In this document: positions 55,977 through 64,000 of the stretch, one piece after another | Layout of the letters: every line of letters begins with the position of its first letter | Numbering within the stretch: position 1 is the stretch's first letter | DNA from: Dyella jiangningensis | GTDB taxonomy: Bacteria; Pseudomonadota; Gammaproteobacteria; Xanthomonadales; Rhodanobacteraceae | Reading direction: 5' to 3' | NCBI GenBank assembly: GCA_000632805.1 | Contig: CP007444.1 | Span: 4,266,772-4,330,771, forward strand | Length of the DNA stretch: 64,000 nucleotides | The notes under the pieces: generated by a model | Database searches by the model: none | Seen by the model: only the letters and a program-made list of their open reading frames with translations | What the model was told of the DNA's origin: nothing | Program-made: the position numbers and the translations under genes

Positions 55977-56873
55977 TTAATGCCCAAGGATCGCCGGTAA
56001 CCACATGCCGACGGCAGCACGATAGGTGCCATATCCCATCGCCAATGCCAGTGCCAGGAGGAGCGCGGCGACCATGGATCGACCCATGGCACGAGGCGCC
56101 GCCTCCACTCGAAAGTAGGCCTCGACGACTGCGAGCGGCACCATCCACTCCGCTAGCGCCAACACCACTAGTGCTGGCCCCTGCATTGTCGTCGGGTCAA
56201 AAGCCACGATTCCGTCATTGATGGCAATCCAAGCCGCGAGGCCGATACGAAAGAACCAAACGCCAGCCGCGAGCACGAACAGTCGCAATGCCCACATACG
56301 GTGATCTGCAAAGGCTCGCGCGCGCGCTGACCGCCATGCCATAACCGCGCATATCACCAACAAGACGCCGTTGACGGCTACGCTTCCGTTCTGCGAAGCA
56401 CCCACAAATCCGCGGCCGCTTGCGAGCATCGCCAGTCCTGCCAAGCCGACGACAATTGCAGTGGTCGCATAAATGCGTCCATTCCAGCGATGGAACCCTG
56501 GCGCACGTCGACGCAACGCAGGTATCAGCTGTAACGATCCACAGATGGCGACGACCGAAGCCAGCAGCACATGAGTTACGACGACTACGTTGCCAATCGG
56601 CTTGGCTGACACGTATCCGGTTGGCCATACGCGATTCCAGGCGATCATGTCGCCACGCACCGTTGCCGCACCGTAAGCGGCAAGGATGTATGTGCCAAAT
56701 ATTATGTGCCCCACGAAGATGGCAGCCCAACAGGCCATAGCTGCGCCCCTGAGGGCGCCAAGTCCTTTCGCCGCGGCACCAGTAGCGTTGGTCGTGGCCC
56801 AGGCCGCGGCTGCATATATAGCGTCACCGTCCGCTCCTTTTGAAATTGCCGATCCTGCGCGGGTATTTGTCAT
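55977..56873 (-). CDS. DUF2306 membrane protein
   Basis: The product is 298 residues with about eight hydrophobic segments after a 40-residue cytoplasmic N-terminus. The DUF2306 mark is HRWNGRIYATTAIV near residue 130, with a conserved His in VTHVLLASVVAICGSLQLIP before it and FADHRMWALRLFVLAAGVWFFR later. The histidines suggest a haem-binding or cytochrome b561-like role, not proven. GGGAG before ATG 56873 supports the start. It is leftward and starts 150 bases upstream of the hypothetical anchored protein gene. Confidence 0.83.
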   Translation of the reverse strand: MTNTRAGSAISKGADGDAIYAAAAWATTNATGAAAKGLGALRGAAMACWAAIFVGHIIFGTYILAAYGAATVRGDMIAWNRVWPTGYVSAKPIGNVVVVTHVLLASVVAICGSLQLIPALRRRAPGFHRWNGRIYATTAIVVGLAGLAMLASGRGFVGASQNGSVAVNGVLLVICAVMAWRSARARAFADHRMWALRLFVLAAGVWFFRIGLAAWIAINDGIVAFDPTTMQGPALVVLALAEWMVPLAVVEAYFRVEAAPRAMGRSMVAALLLALALAMGYGTYRAAVGMWLPAILGH

Positions 56874-57275
56874 GCCAACTCCCTGTGGACCGCCACGCCT
56901 CTAAGAGCCTTGGCTGCTTCAGTTTTCTTCAAAGGCTATCCGCATTGAACCAACGGGGTCTTTGGGACCTTGCGGATCTCGCAAACTGTGGGAGGAAAGC
57001 TCGATCGCTCCACGCCGTCCAGTGCCTCGTGGCTGCCGACCCTTGGCATCGCGCAGCTTGATGTGGGATCGACCCGGCCGCAAGCGCGCCAAAGAGGGCG
57101 CCAAGACATTTCATCCCGCCCATCCCCCGCTTCGTCGCCTCACACCCGCTTCCGTCGCACGGGCTCTGGAGTGTTGGCTAGCCGTAGTTAAGCTCGACGC
57201 GATCTACCGCATCGTGCGAGCCGGCGCTGGGCTGTTGCCGGCGATTCGCCCGCCGTGCCTACCAGGGAGTCCGTT
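56874..57275. other. Intergenic region between divergent genes
   Basis: 402 bases with no gene I can support. It holds the control regions for the DUF2306 gene (left) and the serine hydrolase gene (right). A short ORF across 56962-57288 has no family character. Confidence 0.5.
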
Positions 57276-58346
57276 ATGCGTTGCGTAGTCGCGATGATTT
57301 GCCTGTTGTGCTCCGCCCATCTGTTCGCACAGGCCAATGCCGTGGCCGACTTTGTCGACAGCTATGCGAACACACACCATTACAGTGGTTCGATCCTGGT
57401 GCAGTGGCACGACGGGACCCGTCTGGCCAGGAGCTATGGGCTTGCCAGCATCCCCTTGCGGGTCGCCAATACGCAGCGAACCCGATTCAAGATTGCCTCG
57501 GTCACCAAGGTGTTTACCTCGGTGCTGATCCTGCAGCTGGTCGAGCAGGGCCGGCTCGATCTCGACCAGCACATCAAGACCTACCTGCCGGACTATGCGG
57601 GCGAAGCGGGCAGCAAGGTGACGATCCAGCAGCTGCTGAATCACACGTCAGGCCTGCCGAGTTTCGATGCGATTGTCGACCAGGCCACGGCGCTGAGGGA
57701 CGGTATTCCCGTCTATCAGCTGCCGCATACCAGCGACCAGCTGCTGGCACAGTTCAGCGGCGGGAAGCTCATCAGCACGCCCGGAGAGAAGTTCAACTAC
57801 AACAATGCCGACTATGTAGTGCTCGGCAAGATCATCTCCCACCTGTATGGCCAGCCCTACGAGCAAGTGCTGAAGGAACGCATTCTCGATCCATTGCATA
57901 TGATCGATAGCGGCGTGCTTCACCATGGCGATATCGTGGACCGACTCGCCGATTCGTACTGGTATCCCGACGGCAGGAAGGTCCTTTCCCGCGAGCTGCC
58001 CGTATACCCGGAGAACTGGTATGCCGCCGGCGCCATGTATTCCACCACGGACGATCTGCTGAAGTTCTCCAAAGCCCTGTTCGCCGGGCGACTGATCGCA
58101 CCAGCCACCGTGCAGCAGATGATCAGGCCCGGATTGGACGAATACGGCGATGGCGTGTGGTCATACCAGCTCACCGCCAAGGGCACCAAGCACCCGGTGA
58201 TCAAGCGACCCGGGCTCATCATGGGGACGCAGGCGCAGTTCTTCCATGTGATGGACCAGGACATCACCATCATCATGCTGGGTAATACGAGCGTGATCGA
58301 CTCCGACGCCCTTGTGGAAGACATTGCCAGGCGCGCCATCCAGTAG
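57276..58346 (+). CDS. Exported serine beta-lactamase-like hydrolase
   Basis: The 356-residue product has a signal peptide (cut near residue 18, ...AHLFAQ) and a class C/penicillin-binding-protein-type domain. The nucleophile motif is SVTK (FKIASVTKVFTS) near residue 76, the second motif YNN in FNYNNADYVVLG near 175, and HTSGLPSF near 125. A clear KTG is not seen near the C-terminus; HPVIKRPGLIMGTQAQF could hold that position. Such proteins are peptidases or esterases rather than true beta-lactamases. AGGGAG six bases upstream supports ATG 57276. Confidence 0.86.
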   Translation: MRCVVAMICLLCSAHLFAQANAVADFVDSYANTHHYSGSILVQWHDGTRLARSYGLASIPLRVANTQRTRFKIASVTKVFTSVLILQLVEQGRLDLDQHIKTYLPDYAGEAGSKVTIQQLLNHTSGLPSFDAIVDQATALRDGIPVYQLPHTSDQLLAQFSGGKLISTPGEKFNYNNADYVVLGKIISHLYGQPYEQVLKERILDPLHMIDSGVLHHGDIVDRLADSYWYPDGRKVLSRELPVYPENWYAAGAMYSTTDDLLKFSKALFAGRLIAPATVQQMIRPGLDEYGDGVWSYQLTAKGTKHPVIKRPGLIMGTQAQFFHVMDQDITIIMLGNTSVIDSDALVEDIARRAIQ

Positions 58347-58400
58347 CGGTGTTCATGCCAACAAGAACGGCTCAATCCCGCGAGTATTCGTGCCTGGCGA

Positions 58401-60584
58401 TCACTTGGCGACTACGTCAAGTACGGCCTGGTGCGCTGTGCCCGACAGGGGCCGCAACTTCACTTCGAACATGCCTGTCTCGTGATTCCACTCTGTGGAC
58501 GCGACGACCGCCCCTTCCGCGTGGGACTTCACGTCCGAACGCGCGTAGCCAGCCACGGTGATATCCGTTTCGTTGGCGGCGATGGCGATGTTAAGTCTCG
58601 CCCCGTGAGGCAGCTCCTGATAGCCGGCGACGCGCTTGCGCCCCATGGAAACGAACTTGAAGATGTCACCGAACACGGCGATGCCCGACGCCGATATCGG
58701 CGCGACAATACGGTAGGCATAGGCATCTGGGCCACCGAGCTTGCCCGTTATCCTTTCGCCCGCACCCAAGGCCGCGACGGTATCGGAGAAAGGATCGAAT
58801 ACGGCGGTTGGTCCGTTGAACCCCAGATCGCCGGGGGCGAGGTAAAAATCCGTTGAGCCTTTCGACGGATCGTCTGCGAAGGCCAGCACGTAGGCCGTCT
58901 GATGATTGCCGTGGCGGCTGAAGGTGGCAGCGACGATGGGTGCGCCCGTCCTCCGTGCCTGGCTCAGGTAGCTGGCATTGAGCGGCATGAGCGGCTCGTC
59001 CGGCTTCACCAGGTCGCCGTCGGCGCGCGCCACTTTGAAGATGTTGGCGCGGTCGAGTTTCTCGAAGGCGTCGCCCACACCGACAGGGCCGCCGGAGAGC
59101 ACGGCAAACAGCATGGCTGCCGTGTCGCCCGACGGCATCACGTCCGTTGCCGGCCATGCGCCAAGCTCATGGATGAGGCGGGCGTTGAACGCCAGCTGCG
59201 TCCACCTGGGGCGTTCCAGGCCATCGCCGGCGGCGCGGATGGTCGTCAGGTTTGCATACTTCACGCCCTGGAGCATATGCAGCGGATACGCCATGCAGTA
59301 CTGCATGGTGATGCCACGCGCTGCCATGGCGGCCGCCATGCCATCCATGAAACGTTCGCCCAGGCCCGGTACGTTGTGCAGGTCGGGCGAGAACTTGTAG
59401 GTCGCGTCCAGCCAGTCCTGGAGATAGACGGCTATACCGTTGGCTGCCGCGTAGGTCGCAAGCTCTTCCCAATAGCGGCGATCGACAGCGGCCACGCCGG
59501 AGATTTCATACCGCTGCCGATAGGGGCTGTCCTTGTCGATGAAACGGTTGTGCGCCAGGAGCGGCACTTTCACCCGCTCGTGGAAGGCCGCCATGCCCTT
59601 CGGAAACACACTCGGATGGGCTTTCCATTCAAGCAGGCCGCCATAGCGATTCCAGTCTTCATCGGACAGCGCGGGATTCTTGATCCGGCCGACCTTCTCG
59701 TGGGGGTTCCACGAGCTCTTGGAGTACCACCAGCTATCGAGCTGGAGATAGCCGAAGGGAAGACCGGCCTCCCGGCTGCGCTGGAAGAAGCGCACCAGCG
59801 ACTCTTCGTAGCTCAGGCCTTCCGCATATTCATAGTTGTAGTAGTAGTGGCCACCGTTGTTGTCGGTGAGCACGCCGATGTAACGCAGGATCGGATCAGC
59901 CTCGGCGGACGCCGGAGTGCGGTGATAGAGCCCTCGCAGCGCGTTGCCCCATGCGCGGTAGGCCGCCACGATATCCGGTGCCGAGACGACCAGCGCCGTC
60001 GACGTGAAGCCGGGCGGCACCGTTGCCACTTCTGCGTTCAAGCCCACGGCAACGCGCGTCTTGGCATCGCCAAGCATGCTGGCGAGAAAGAAATCCGACG
60101 CAGGCGAAACGACGAGCGTGCGGCCCGCCTCCGTGAACAGGATCCACGGTGTGGATACCTGCTGTGGATCGTCAAACACCGGCGGCGCAAAGTTGGCCTG
60201 CTGATGCGACAGCGAATGCAGCCCCGCTGGCACGGTGTTGAAATCCGGAAAGGCTGGCGGCGCGATGGGTGTGGCGCTGATCACCTTCCATGAGAAAACC
60301 AGCGCGTTGGATCTCTTTGGCGCGGGCGCCACGGTTGCGTCGACACCGTGCATCAGTTGGAAGTGCAGTTCGCCAGCCGTCTTTCTTACCGACGACGCAC
60401 CGGCTGGAAGCCGCCCGCCAAAGTGCAGCGCACCGTCGTCGAGCGTGTAGTTGCCTGTTGCGTCATCGATGGAGAACACCAGGCTGCCGGACCGGGTCTC
60501 GTAACTTGCCGCCATGCCGGTTTGAGGCAGCAGCAGAAACGGCAAGAACAGCGAAGCGATCAGGATGCCGAGGCGATGTTTCAT
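58401..60584 (-). CDS. Large exported glycosidase-like protein (alpha-galactosidase clan type)
   Basis: The product is 727 residues with a signal peptide (cut near residue 25, ...TGMAAS). An N-terminal beta domain (about 26-220) is followed by a barrel-like middle with LPFGYLQLDSWWYSKSSWNP near residue 275 and GIAVYLQDWLDATY near 395; both carry an Asp in the place of catalytic residues in GH36/GH27/GH31-type enzymes. SGGPVGVGDAFEKLDRAN near 505 and a C-terminal beta domain complete it. I cannot assign a GH family. It likely acts on alpha-linked galactosyl or glucosyl oligosaccharides in the periplasm. Confidence 0.7.
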   Translation of the reverse strand: MKHRLGILIASLFLPFLLLPQTGMAASYETRSGSLVFSIDDATGNYTLDDGALHFGGRLPAGASSVRKTAGELHFQLMHGVDATVAPAPKRSNALVFSWKVISATPIAPPAFPDFNTVPAGLHSLSHQQANFAPPVFDDPQQVSTPWILFTEAGRTLVVSPASDFFLASMLGDAKTRVAVGLNAEVATVPPGFTSTALVVSAPDIVAAYRAWGNALRGLYHRTPASAEADPILRYIGVLTDNNGGHYYYNYEYAEGLSYEESLVRFFQRSREAGLPFGYLQLDSWWYSKSSWNPHEKVGRIKNPALSDEDWNRYGGLLEWKAHPSVFPKGMAAFHERVKVPLLAHNRFIDKDSPYRQRYEISGVAAVDRRYWEELATYAAANGIAVYLQDWLDATYKFSPDLHNVPGLGERFMDGMAAAMAARGITMQYCMAYPLHMLQGVKYANLTTIRAAGDGLERPRWTQLAFNARLIHELGAWPATDVMPSGDTAAMLFAVLSGGPVGVGDAFEKLDRANIFKVARADGDLVKPDEPLMPLNASYLSQARRTGAPIVAATFSRHGNHQTAYVLAFADDPSKGSTDFYLAPGDLGFNGPTAVFDPFSDTVAALGAGERITGKLGGPDAYAYRIVAPISASGIAVFGDIFKFVSMGRKRVAGYQELPHGARLNIAIAANETDITVAGYARSDVKSHAEGAVVASTEWNHETGMFEVKLRPLSGTAHQAVLDVVAK

Positions 60585-60651
60585 GCATCTATTCCAGTCG
60601 TGGCGAGGCGCCCTGTTGACTATCCACGAATCGCGCCTCAGGACCGTGAAC

Positions 60652-60674
60652 CCGGCCCGCCAACGGCGGGCCGG
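60652..60674 (-). terminator. Perfect GC hairpin after the RND permease gene
   Basis: CCGGCCCGCC (60652-60661), loop AAC, GGCGGGCCGG (60665-60674) form a perfect 10-bp stem 40 bases after the permease stop. No U tract follows, so it is a probable but not classic terminator. Confidence 0.5.
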
Positions 60675-60713
60675 CGTCTTACTGGCGCCTGCAAGGATTG
60701 ACGCTTGGCGTGC

Positions 60714-63700
60714 TCACACCTCGAGTCGGTCATCGGGTCGAGCCACCAGGGTGTAGAGCACGGGCATGAGGAACACGCTGATCAACAGTCGCGTGAAGAG
60801 GCCGCTGACAATCACCAGCGCGAACGGTCGCTGCGTATCCGTGCCGACGCCCGTGGCGAGTGCCGCCGGTAGCAGGCCCAGCGCGGCCACCAGTGCCGTC
60901 ATCATGATCGGCCGCAAGCGGAGGATGGCGCCTTCGCGAATGGCGTCCGCAAGATTGGTTCCGCCACGCCGCAATTCGTTGACGTAGGAAATGTAGACCA
61001 CGGCGGTTTGCACGGAGACGCCGAACAGCGCCAGGAAGCCGATGCCCGAGGACACCGAGAACGGCGTGCCGGTGATCCACAAGGCGACGATGCCGCCCAC
61101 TGGCGCCGACAGCAGCACGCCGAGTACGGTGATGAACGGAAACTTGAAATTGCTGTAGAGCGTAAAGAGCAGCAGGAAGATCAAGGCGAGCGTGAGCGGC
61201 AGTATCACATTCAACTGTGCGCGCGAGGCGGTGTACTCGGTGTACTCGCCGCCCCAGTCGAGGTGGTAACCCTGCGGCAGCTTGACCTTGCCGTTGACCT
61301 GTTGAATGGCATCTTCCACGGCGCCGGCAAGGTCCCTGCCTTCCACGGAAAACTGCACGCCGATGTAGCGCGAGTTGTCTTCGCGATAGATGAACGAAGC
61401 GCCGTTGATTTCCTGGATGTCGGCGAACTCCTTGAGCGGCATCTGTTGTCCGTCCGGCGTCGTCACCAGGATGTTCCTGATCTCCTCGGGGTTGTCGCGG
61501 TACTTCTGTTCGAGCCGGACAACAAGGTCGAACTGCTTTTCGCCCTGCACCACCTGCGTGGCGACGTCGCCGCCGATGGCCGTCTGGATGAGTCCGTTGA
61601 TGTCGGAAACGTTCAAGCCGTAGCGGGCGATCTTCGCGCGATCGACCTTGATGCTCAGGCTGGGCTGTCCCAGCTCCTGCACCAGCGTGACATCGCGGAT
61701 GCCGCCCACGCGTTCCAGCACCTTCTTGATGCTCTTGCCCTTCTGCTCCAGCGTGTTGAGGTCGGGACCGAACACCTTTACCGCAAGCGCGCTCTTGAGG
61801 CCGGTTTCGGCCTCGTCCACGGCGTCTTCGGCGGGCTGGGTGTAATTGAAGATGATGCCGGGAAACGCCTGGAGCTTCTGGTTGAGCGCTTCGATCAGAG
61901 CGCCCTTGTCGCGGTACGAACCCTTCCATTGGGAATAGGGTTTGAGCCCGACGTAAAACTCCACGTTGAAAAACCCGGTCGGATCCGTGCCGTCATCGGG
62001 ACGCCCCAGTTCGGAGGCGACCGTGGTGACTTCGGGAAACGAGCGCAACACCTCGCGCAGCTTGGGCGTGATCTTCGACGCTTCCTCGAACGAGATGGTG
62101 TAAGGCATGGTCGCGCGCACCCACAGCGCCCCCTCGTCCAGCTGCGGCATGAACTCGGCGCCGATGCGAGGAATGAGCAGCAGCGAGAGCAACAGCACCA
62201 CGGCCGAGGCAGCCGCTGTCATCCATGGATTGGCGAGGCAGGCATCGAGGCCTTTTGTGTAGACCGATTTGATGGCCTCGAAGATGCGGTTGCGCCGCTC
62301 TTTCACGCCCTTGCGCATGAACACGGCACAGAGCACCGGCAGCAAGGTCAGCGTGATTACCAGGGAGCCGACGAGCGCGAAGATCATCGTGTCGGCCATG
62401 GGCTTGAACAGCGTGCCCGACGGCCCGGACAACACGTAGATCGGCAGGAAGCTGACCACGATCACGGCCACCGCGTAGAACAACGGACGGTCTACTTCGG
62501 CGGCGGCATCGCGAATGATGTCTTTGACATTGAACGGCGCGCCGCGCTGGTCGGCTATCTGTCTGAAGATGTTCTCCACCATGACCACGGCGGCATCAAC
62601 GAGGATGCCGAAGTCGACCGCGCCGATCGACAACAGGTTGGCCGAGGCCCGTTGCACATCGAGGCATATGAAGGCGAACAGCAACGCCAGGGGAATGGTG
62701 GTGGCGACGATCAGGCCCGCGCGGAAATCGTAGAGAAAGAAGATCAACACCACCACGACCAGCAACATGCCGCGGAGCAGGTTGTCTTCGACGATCTTCG
62801 TGGTCAGTGCAATGAGGTCGGTGCGGTCATAGAACGGAACGACCTTGACGTCCTTCGGCAGGATCTCGTCGTTGAGCTGGCGGGTCTTCGCCTCGACCCG
62901 CTTCAGGACGTCCTGGGTCTTTTCGCCGGTGCGCAGCAGGATCACACCTTCCACCGCGTCATCCTGCTTTTCGTAGCCGAACTCGCCCAAGCGCGGCGCG
63001 ATGCCGATGACAACGCGGCCGATGTCCTTCACCAGTACGGGCACGCCGTTGTGAACGGCCACCACCACGTTGCCGATGTCTTCCAGCGTCTCCATGCGGC
63101 CAGCGCCGCGCACGTAATAGAACTGTCCACCTTGCGAATAGAATCCGCCACCGGCATTGGCATTGTTGGCGCTGAGCGCTGCCTCCACCTGCACGGCAGA
63201 CAGGCCGACGGCGGCGATCTTGGTCTGGTCGAGCAGCACCTGGTACTGCATGGTGCCGCCGCCGAAGCCCGAATCGTCGGCTACGCCGGGCACGGCACGG
63301 TACTGCGGCTCGACGGTCCAGTCCTCGATGGTCTTGAGGTCCATCGGCGAGCGGTCGGAGCTTTGCAGTACGTAGCGATAGATCAGGCCTGACGGCGCCG
63401 ACAGCGGCGACACCGACGGCGTGACACCGCTGGGCAGGCTCAGGTCGCCCAGGCGGTTGAAAACTTCCTGCCGCGCGAAGTTGTTGTCCGTGCCCGTTTC
63501 AAAAGTGAGGATGACGTCGGACAAGCCATACAGCGAAATGGAGCGCGTCGTGGTGGTCTTGGGAACACCATTCATGCCCAGCTCGACCGGCACGGTGATC
63601 AGCCGCTCCACTTCTTCGGCGGCATGCCCGGGCCATTGCGTGATGACCTCCACGATGGGCGGCGAAAGATCCGGATAGGCATCCACCGGCAGGCGCTTCA

Positions 63701-63839
63701 ACGAGTGCGCGCCGGCACCTGTCAACAGGAGCGTCAGCAACAGGATGAGAAAAGGCTGCCCCAGCGACGCGGACACGACCCGGTTCATGATCGATGCCGT
63801 CCGCGAGGGCGACACGGCGGATGGAAGCTGATCGCTCAT
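60714..63839 (-). CDS. Heavy-metal-type RND efflux permease (CzcA/CusA family)
   Basis: The 1041-residue inner-membrane pump has the RND plan: twelve helices and two large periplasmic loops. HME-type features are GLSDVILTFETGTD near residue 108, the proton-relay segment VDFGILVDAAVVMVENI near residue 404 (Asp, Asp and Glu present) and SSGIGFLALFGVSVQTAVV near 930. DFGxxxDxxVxxxEN is the divalent-metal (CzcA) form rather than the Cu/Ag form, but Ala replaces the usual Gly after the second Asp. The gene overlaps its adaptor by four bases. An outer-membrane factor lies outside the window or elsewhere. Confidence 0.92.
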   Translation of the reverse strand: MSDQLPSAVSPSRTASIMNRVVSASLGQPFLILLLTLLLTGAGAHSLKRLPVDAYPDLSPPIVEVITQWPGHAAEEVERLITVPVELGMNGVPKTTTTRSISLYGLSDVILTFETGTDNNFARQEVFNRLGDLSLPSGVTPSVSPLSAPSGLIYRYVLQSSDRSPMDLKTIEDWTVEPQYRAVPGVADDSGFGGGTMQYQVLLDQTKIAAVGLSAVQVEAALSANNANAGGGFYSQGGQFYYVRGAGRMETLEDIGNVVVAVHNGVPVLVKDIGRVVIGIAPRLGEFGYEKQDDAVEGVILLRTGEKTQDVLKRVEAKTRQLNDEILPKDVKVVPFYDRTDLIALTTKIVEDNLLRGMLLVVVVLIFFLYDFRAGLIVATTIPLALLFAFICLDVQRASANLLSIGAVDFGILVDAAVVMVENIFRQIADQRGAPFNVKDIIRDAAAEVDRPLFYAVAVIVVSFLPIYVLSGPSGTLFKPMADTMIFALVGSLVITLTLLPVLCAVFMRKGVKERRNRIFEAIKSVYTKGLDACLANPWMTAAASAVVLLLSLLLIPRIGAEFMPQLDEGALWVRATMPYTISFEEASKITPKLREVLRSFPEVTTVASELGRPDDGTDPTGFFNVEFYVGLKPYSQWKGSYRDKGALIEALNQKLQAFPGIIFNYTQPAEDAVDEAETGLKSALAVKVFGPDLNTLEQKGKSIKKVLERVGGIRDVTLVQELGQPSLSIKVDRAKIARYGLNVSDINGLIQTAIGGDVATQVVQGEKQFDLVVRLEQKYRDNPEEIRNILVTTPDGQQMPLKEFADIQEINGASFIYREDNSRYIGVQFSVEGRDLAGAVEDAIQQVNGKVKLPQGYHLDWGGEYTEYTASRAQLNVILPLTLALIFLLLFTLYSNFKFPFITVLGVLLSAPVGGIVALWITGTPFSVSSGIGFLALFGVSVQTAVVYISYVNELRRGGTNLADAIREGAILRLRPIMMTALVAALGLLPAALATGVGTDTQRPFALVIVSGLFTRLLISVFLMPVLYTLVARPDDRLEV

Positions 63840-64000
63840 TGGTTTTGCATGAACTGGACGAAGATGCCGCCATCCACCACGACCTGCTCGCCGGCGTGCA
63901 GCCCGGCAGGAATGTCGAACTGGTCTCCCGTGCGATAACCCAGGGTGACGCGGCGCCGCGCGAAACTGCCGTCACGCTCGACGACATAGACAAAGGGCAG
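63836..64000 (-). CDS. RND efflux periplasmic adaptor, C-terminal end (runs off the right edge)
   Basis: The last 54 codons are in the window, ending FVQFMQNQ. The sequence RRRVTLGYRTGDQFDIPAGL followed by AGEQVVVDGGIF is the usual C-terminal beta-barrel/membrane-proximal end of HlyD/CusB-type adaptors. Its stop overlaps the permease start in an ATGA junction, so the two are translated in series. It should link the permease to an outer-membrane channel in the periplasm. Confidence 0.85.
   Translation of the reverse strand: MPFVYVVERDGSFARRRVTLGYRTGDQFDIPAGLHAGEQVVVDGGIFVQFMQNQ

Noticed and set aside
60652-60674. Calling this hairpin a classic intrinsic terminator
   Set aside because: The stem is perfect but there is no U tract on either strand, so it is listed only as terminator-like.
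61008-63392. 794-residue open frame antisense to the RND permease
   Set aside because: It is rich in His, Gln, Arg and Asp as expected from the reverse complement of a membrane-protein gene, and the permease is a complete, well-matched gene.

Overview
The window is high-GC gammaproteobacterial chromosome. It most resembles the Xanthomonadales, family Rhodanobacteraceae (Dyella, Luteibacter, Rhodanobacter type). This rests on the GC content, a zwf-pgl-edd-eda cluster with a divergent GntR regulator, the DUF3348/DUF802/OmpA/DUF2894 block, and dispersed inverted repeats of the GTAGGAGCGCAC type. Family-level placement is an inference. There are no rRNA, tRNA, CRISPR, phage or transposase genes, and about 60 protein genes.

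Layout. 1-7.9 kb is a cell-surface glycan region: an O-antigen ligase between two similar family 2 glycosyltransferases, a WaaE-like glycosyltransferase, a CDP-glycerol glycerophosphotransferase-like protein, an ArnT-like transferase, a small TPR protein and an LpxL-type acyltransferase. 8-10.5 kb holds dtd and rpoD with a visible promoter and terminator. 10.5-16.9 kb holds an NTF2-like protein, an S10 peptidase, a repeat-rich non-coding stretch, an EamA transporter and a divergent FtrA-like regulator/rhodanese pair. 16.9-24 kb holds a MASE1-PAS-PAS-GGDEF cyclase, an extensin-like protein, a DUF763 protein, a zinc alcohol dehydrogenase and an MFS carrier. 24-28.8 kb is cyoABCD plus SURF1, a quinol oxidase. 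30.2-36 kb is the Entner-Doudoroff entry (zwf, pgl, edd, eda) with its presumed regulator. 36.6-40.9 kb is a four-gene envelope module whose two membrane proteins look like a proton-driven motor of the MotAB/ZorAB type. 41-58 kb is a mixed accessory stretch of hydrolases, acetyltransferases, small exported proteins, an arginase-like enzyme, an exported RidA and uncharacterised membrane proteins; it includes a lower-GC part at about 53-57 kb. 58.4-64 kb has a large exported glycosidase-like protein and the permease (with the end of its adaptor) of a heavy-metal RND pump.

The most interesting part is 36.6-40.9 kb. A 697-residue DUF802 protein has four membrane segments and a long helical tail. 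It is translationally coupled to a MotB-like OmpA protein with an aspartate at the start of its only membrane helix, and then to DUF2894. A 267-base nested palindromic element sits between DUF3348 and these genes. Other points of note are the dispersed inverted repeats, the repeated TGGT half-sites between zwf and its divergent regulator, and the operator-like palindromes in front of the rhodanese gene.
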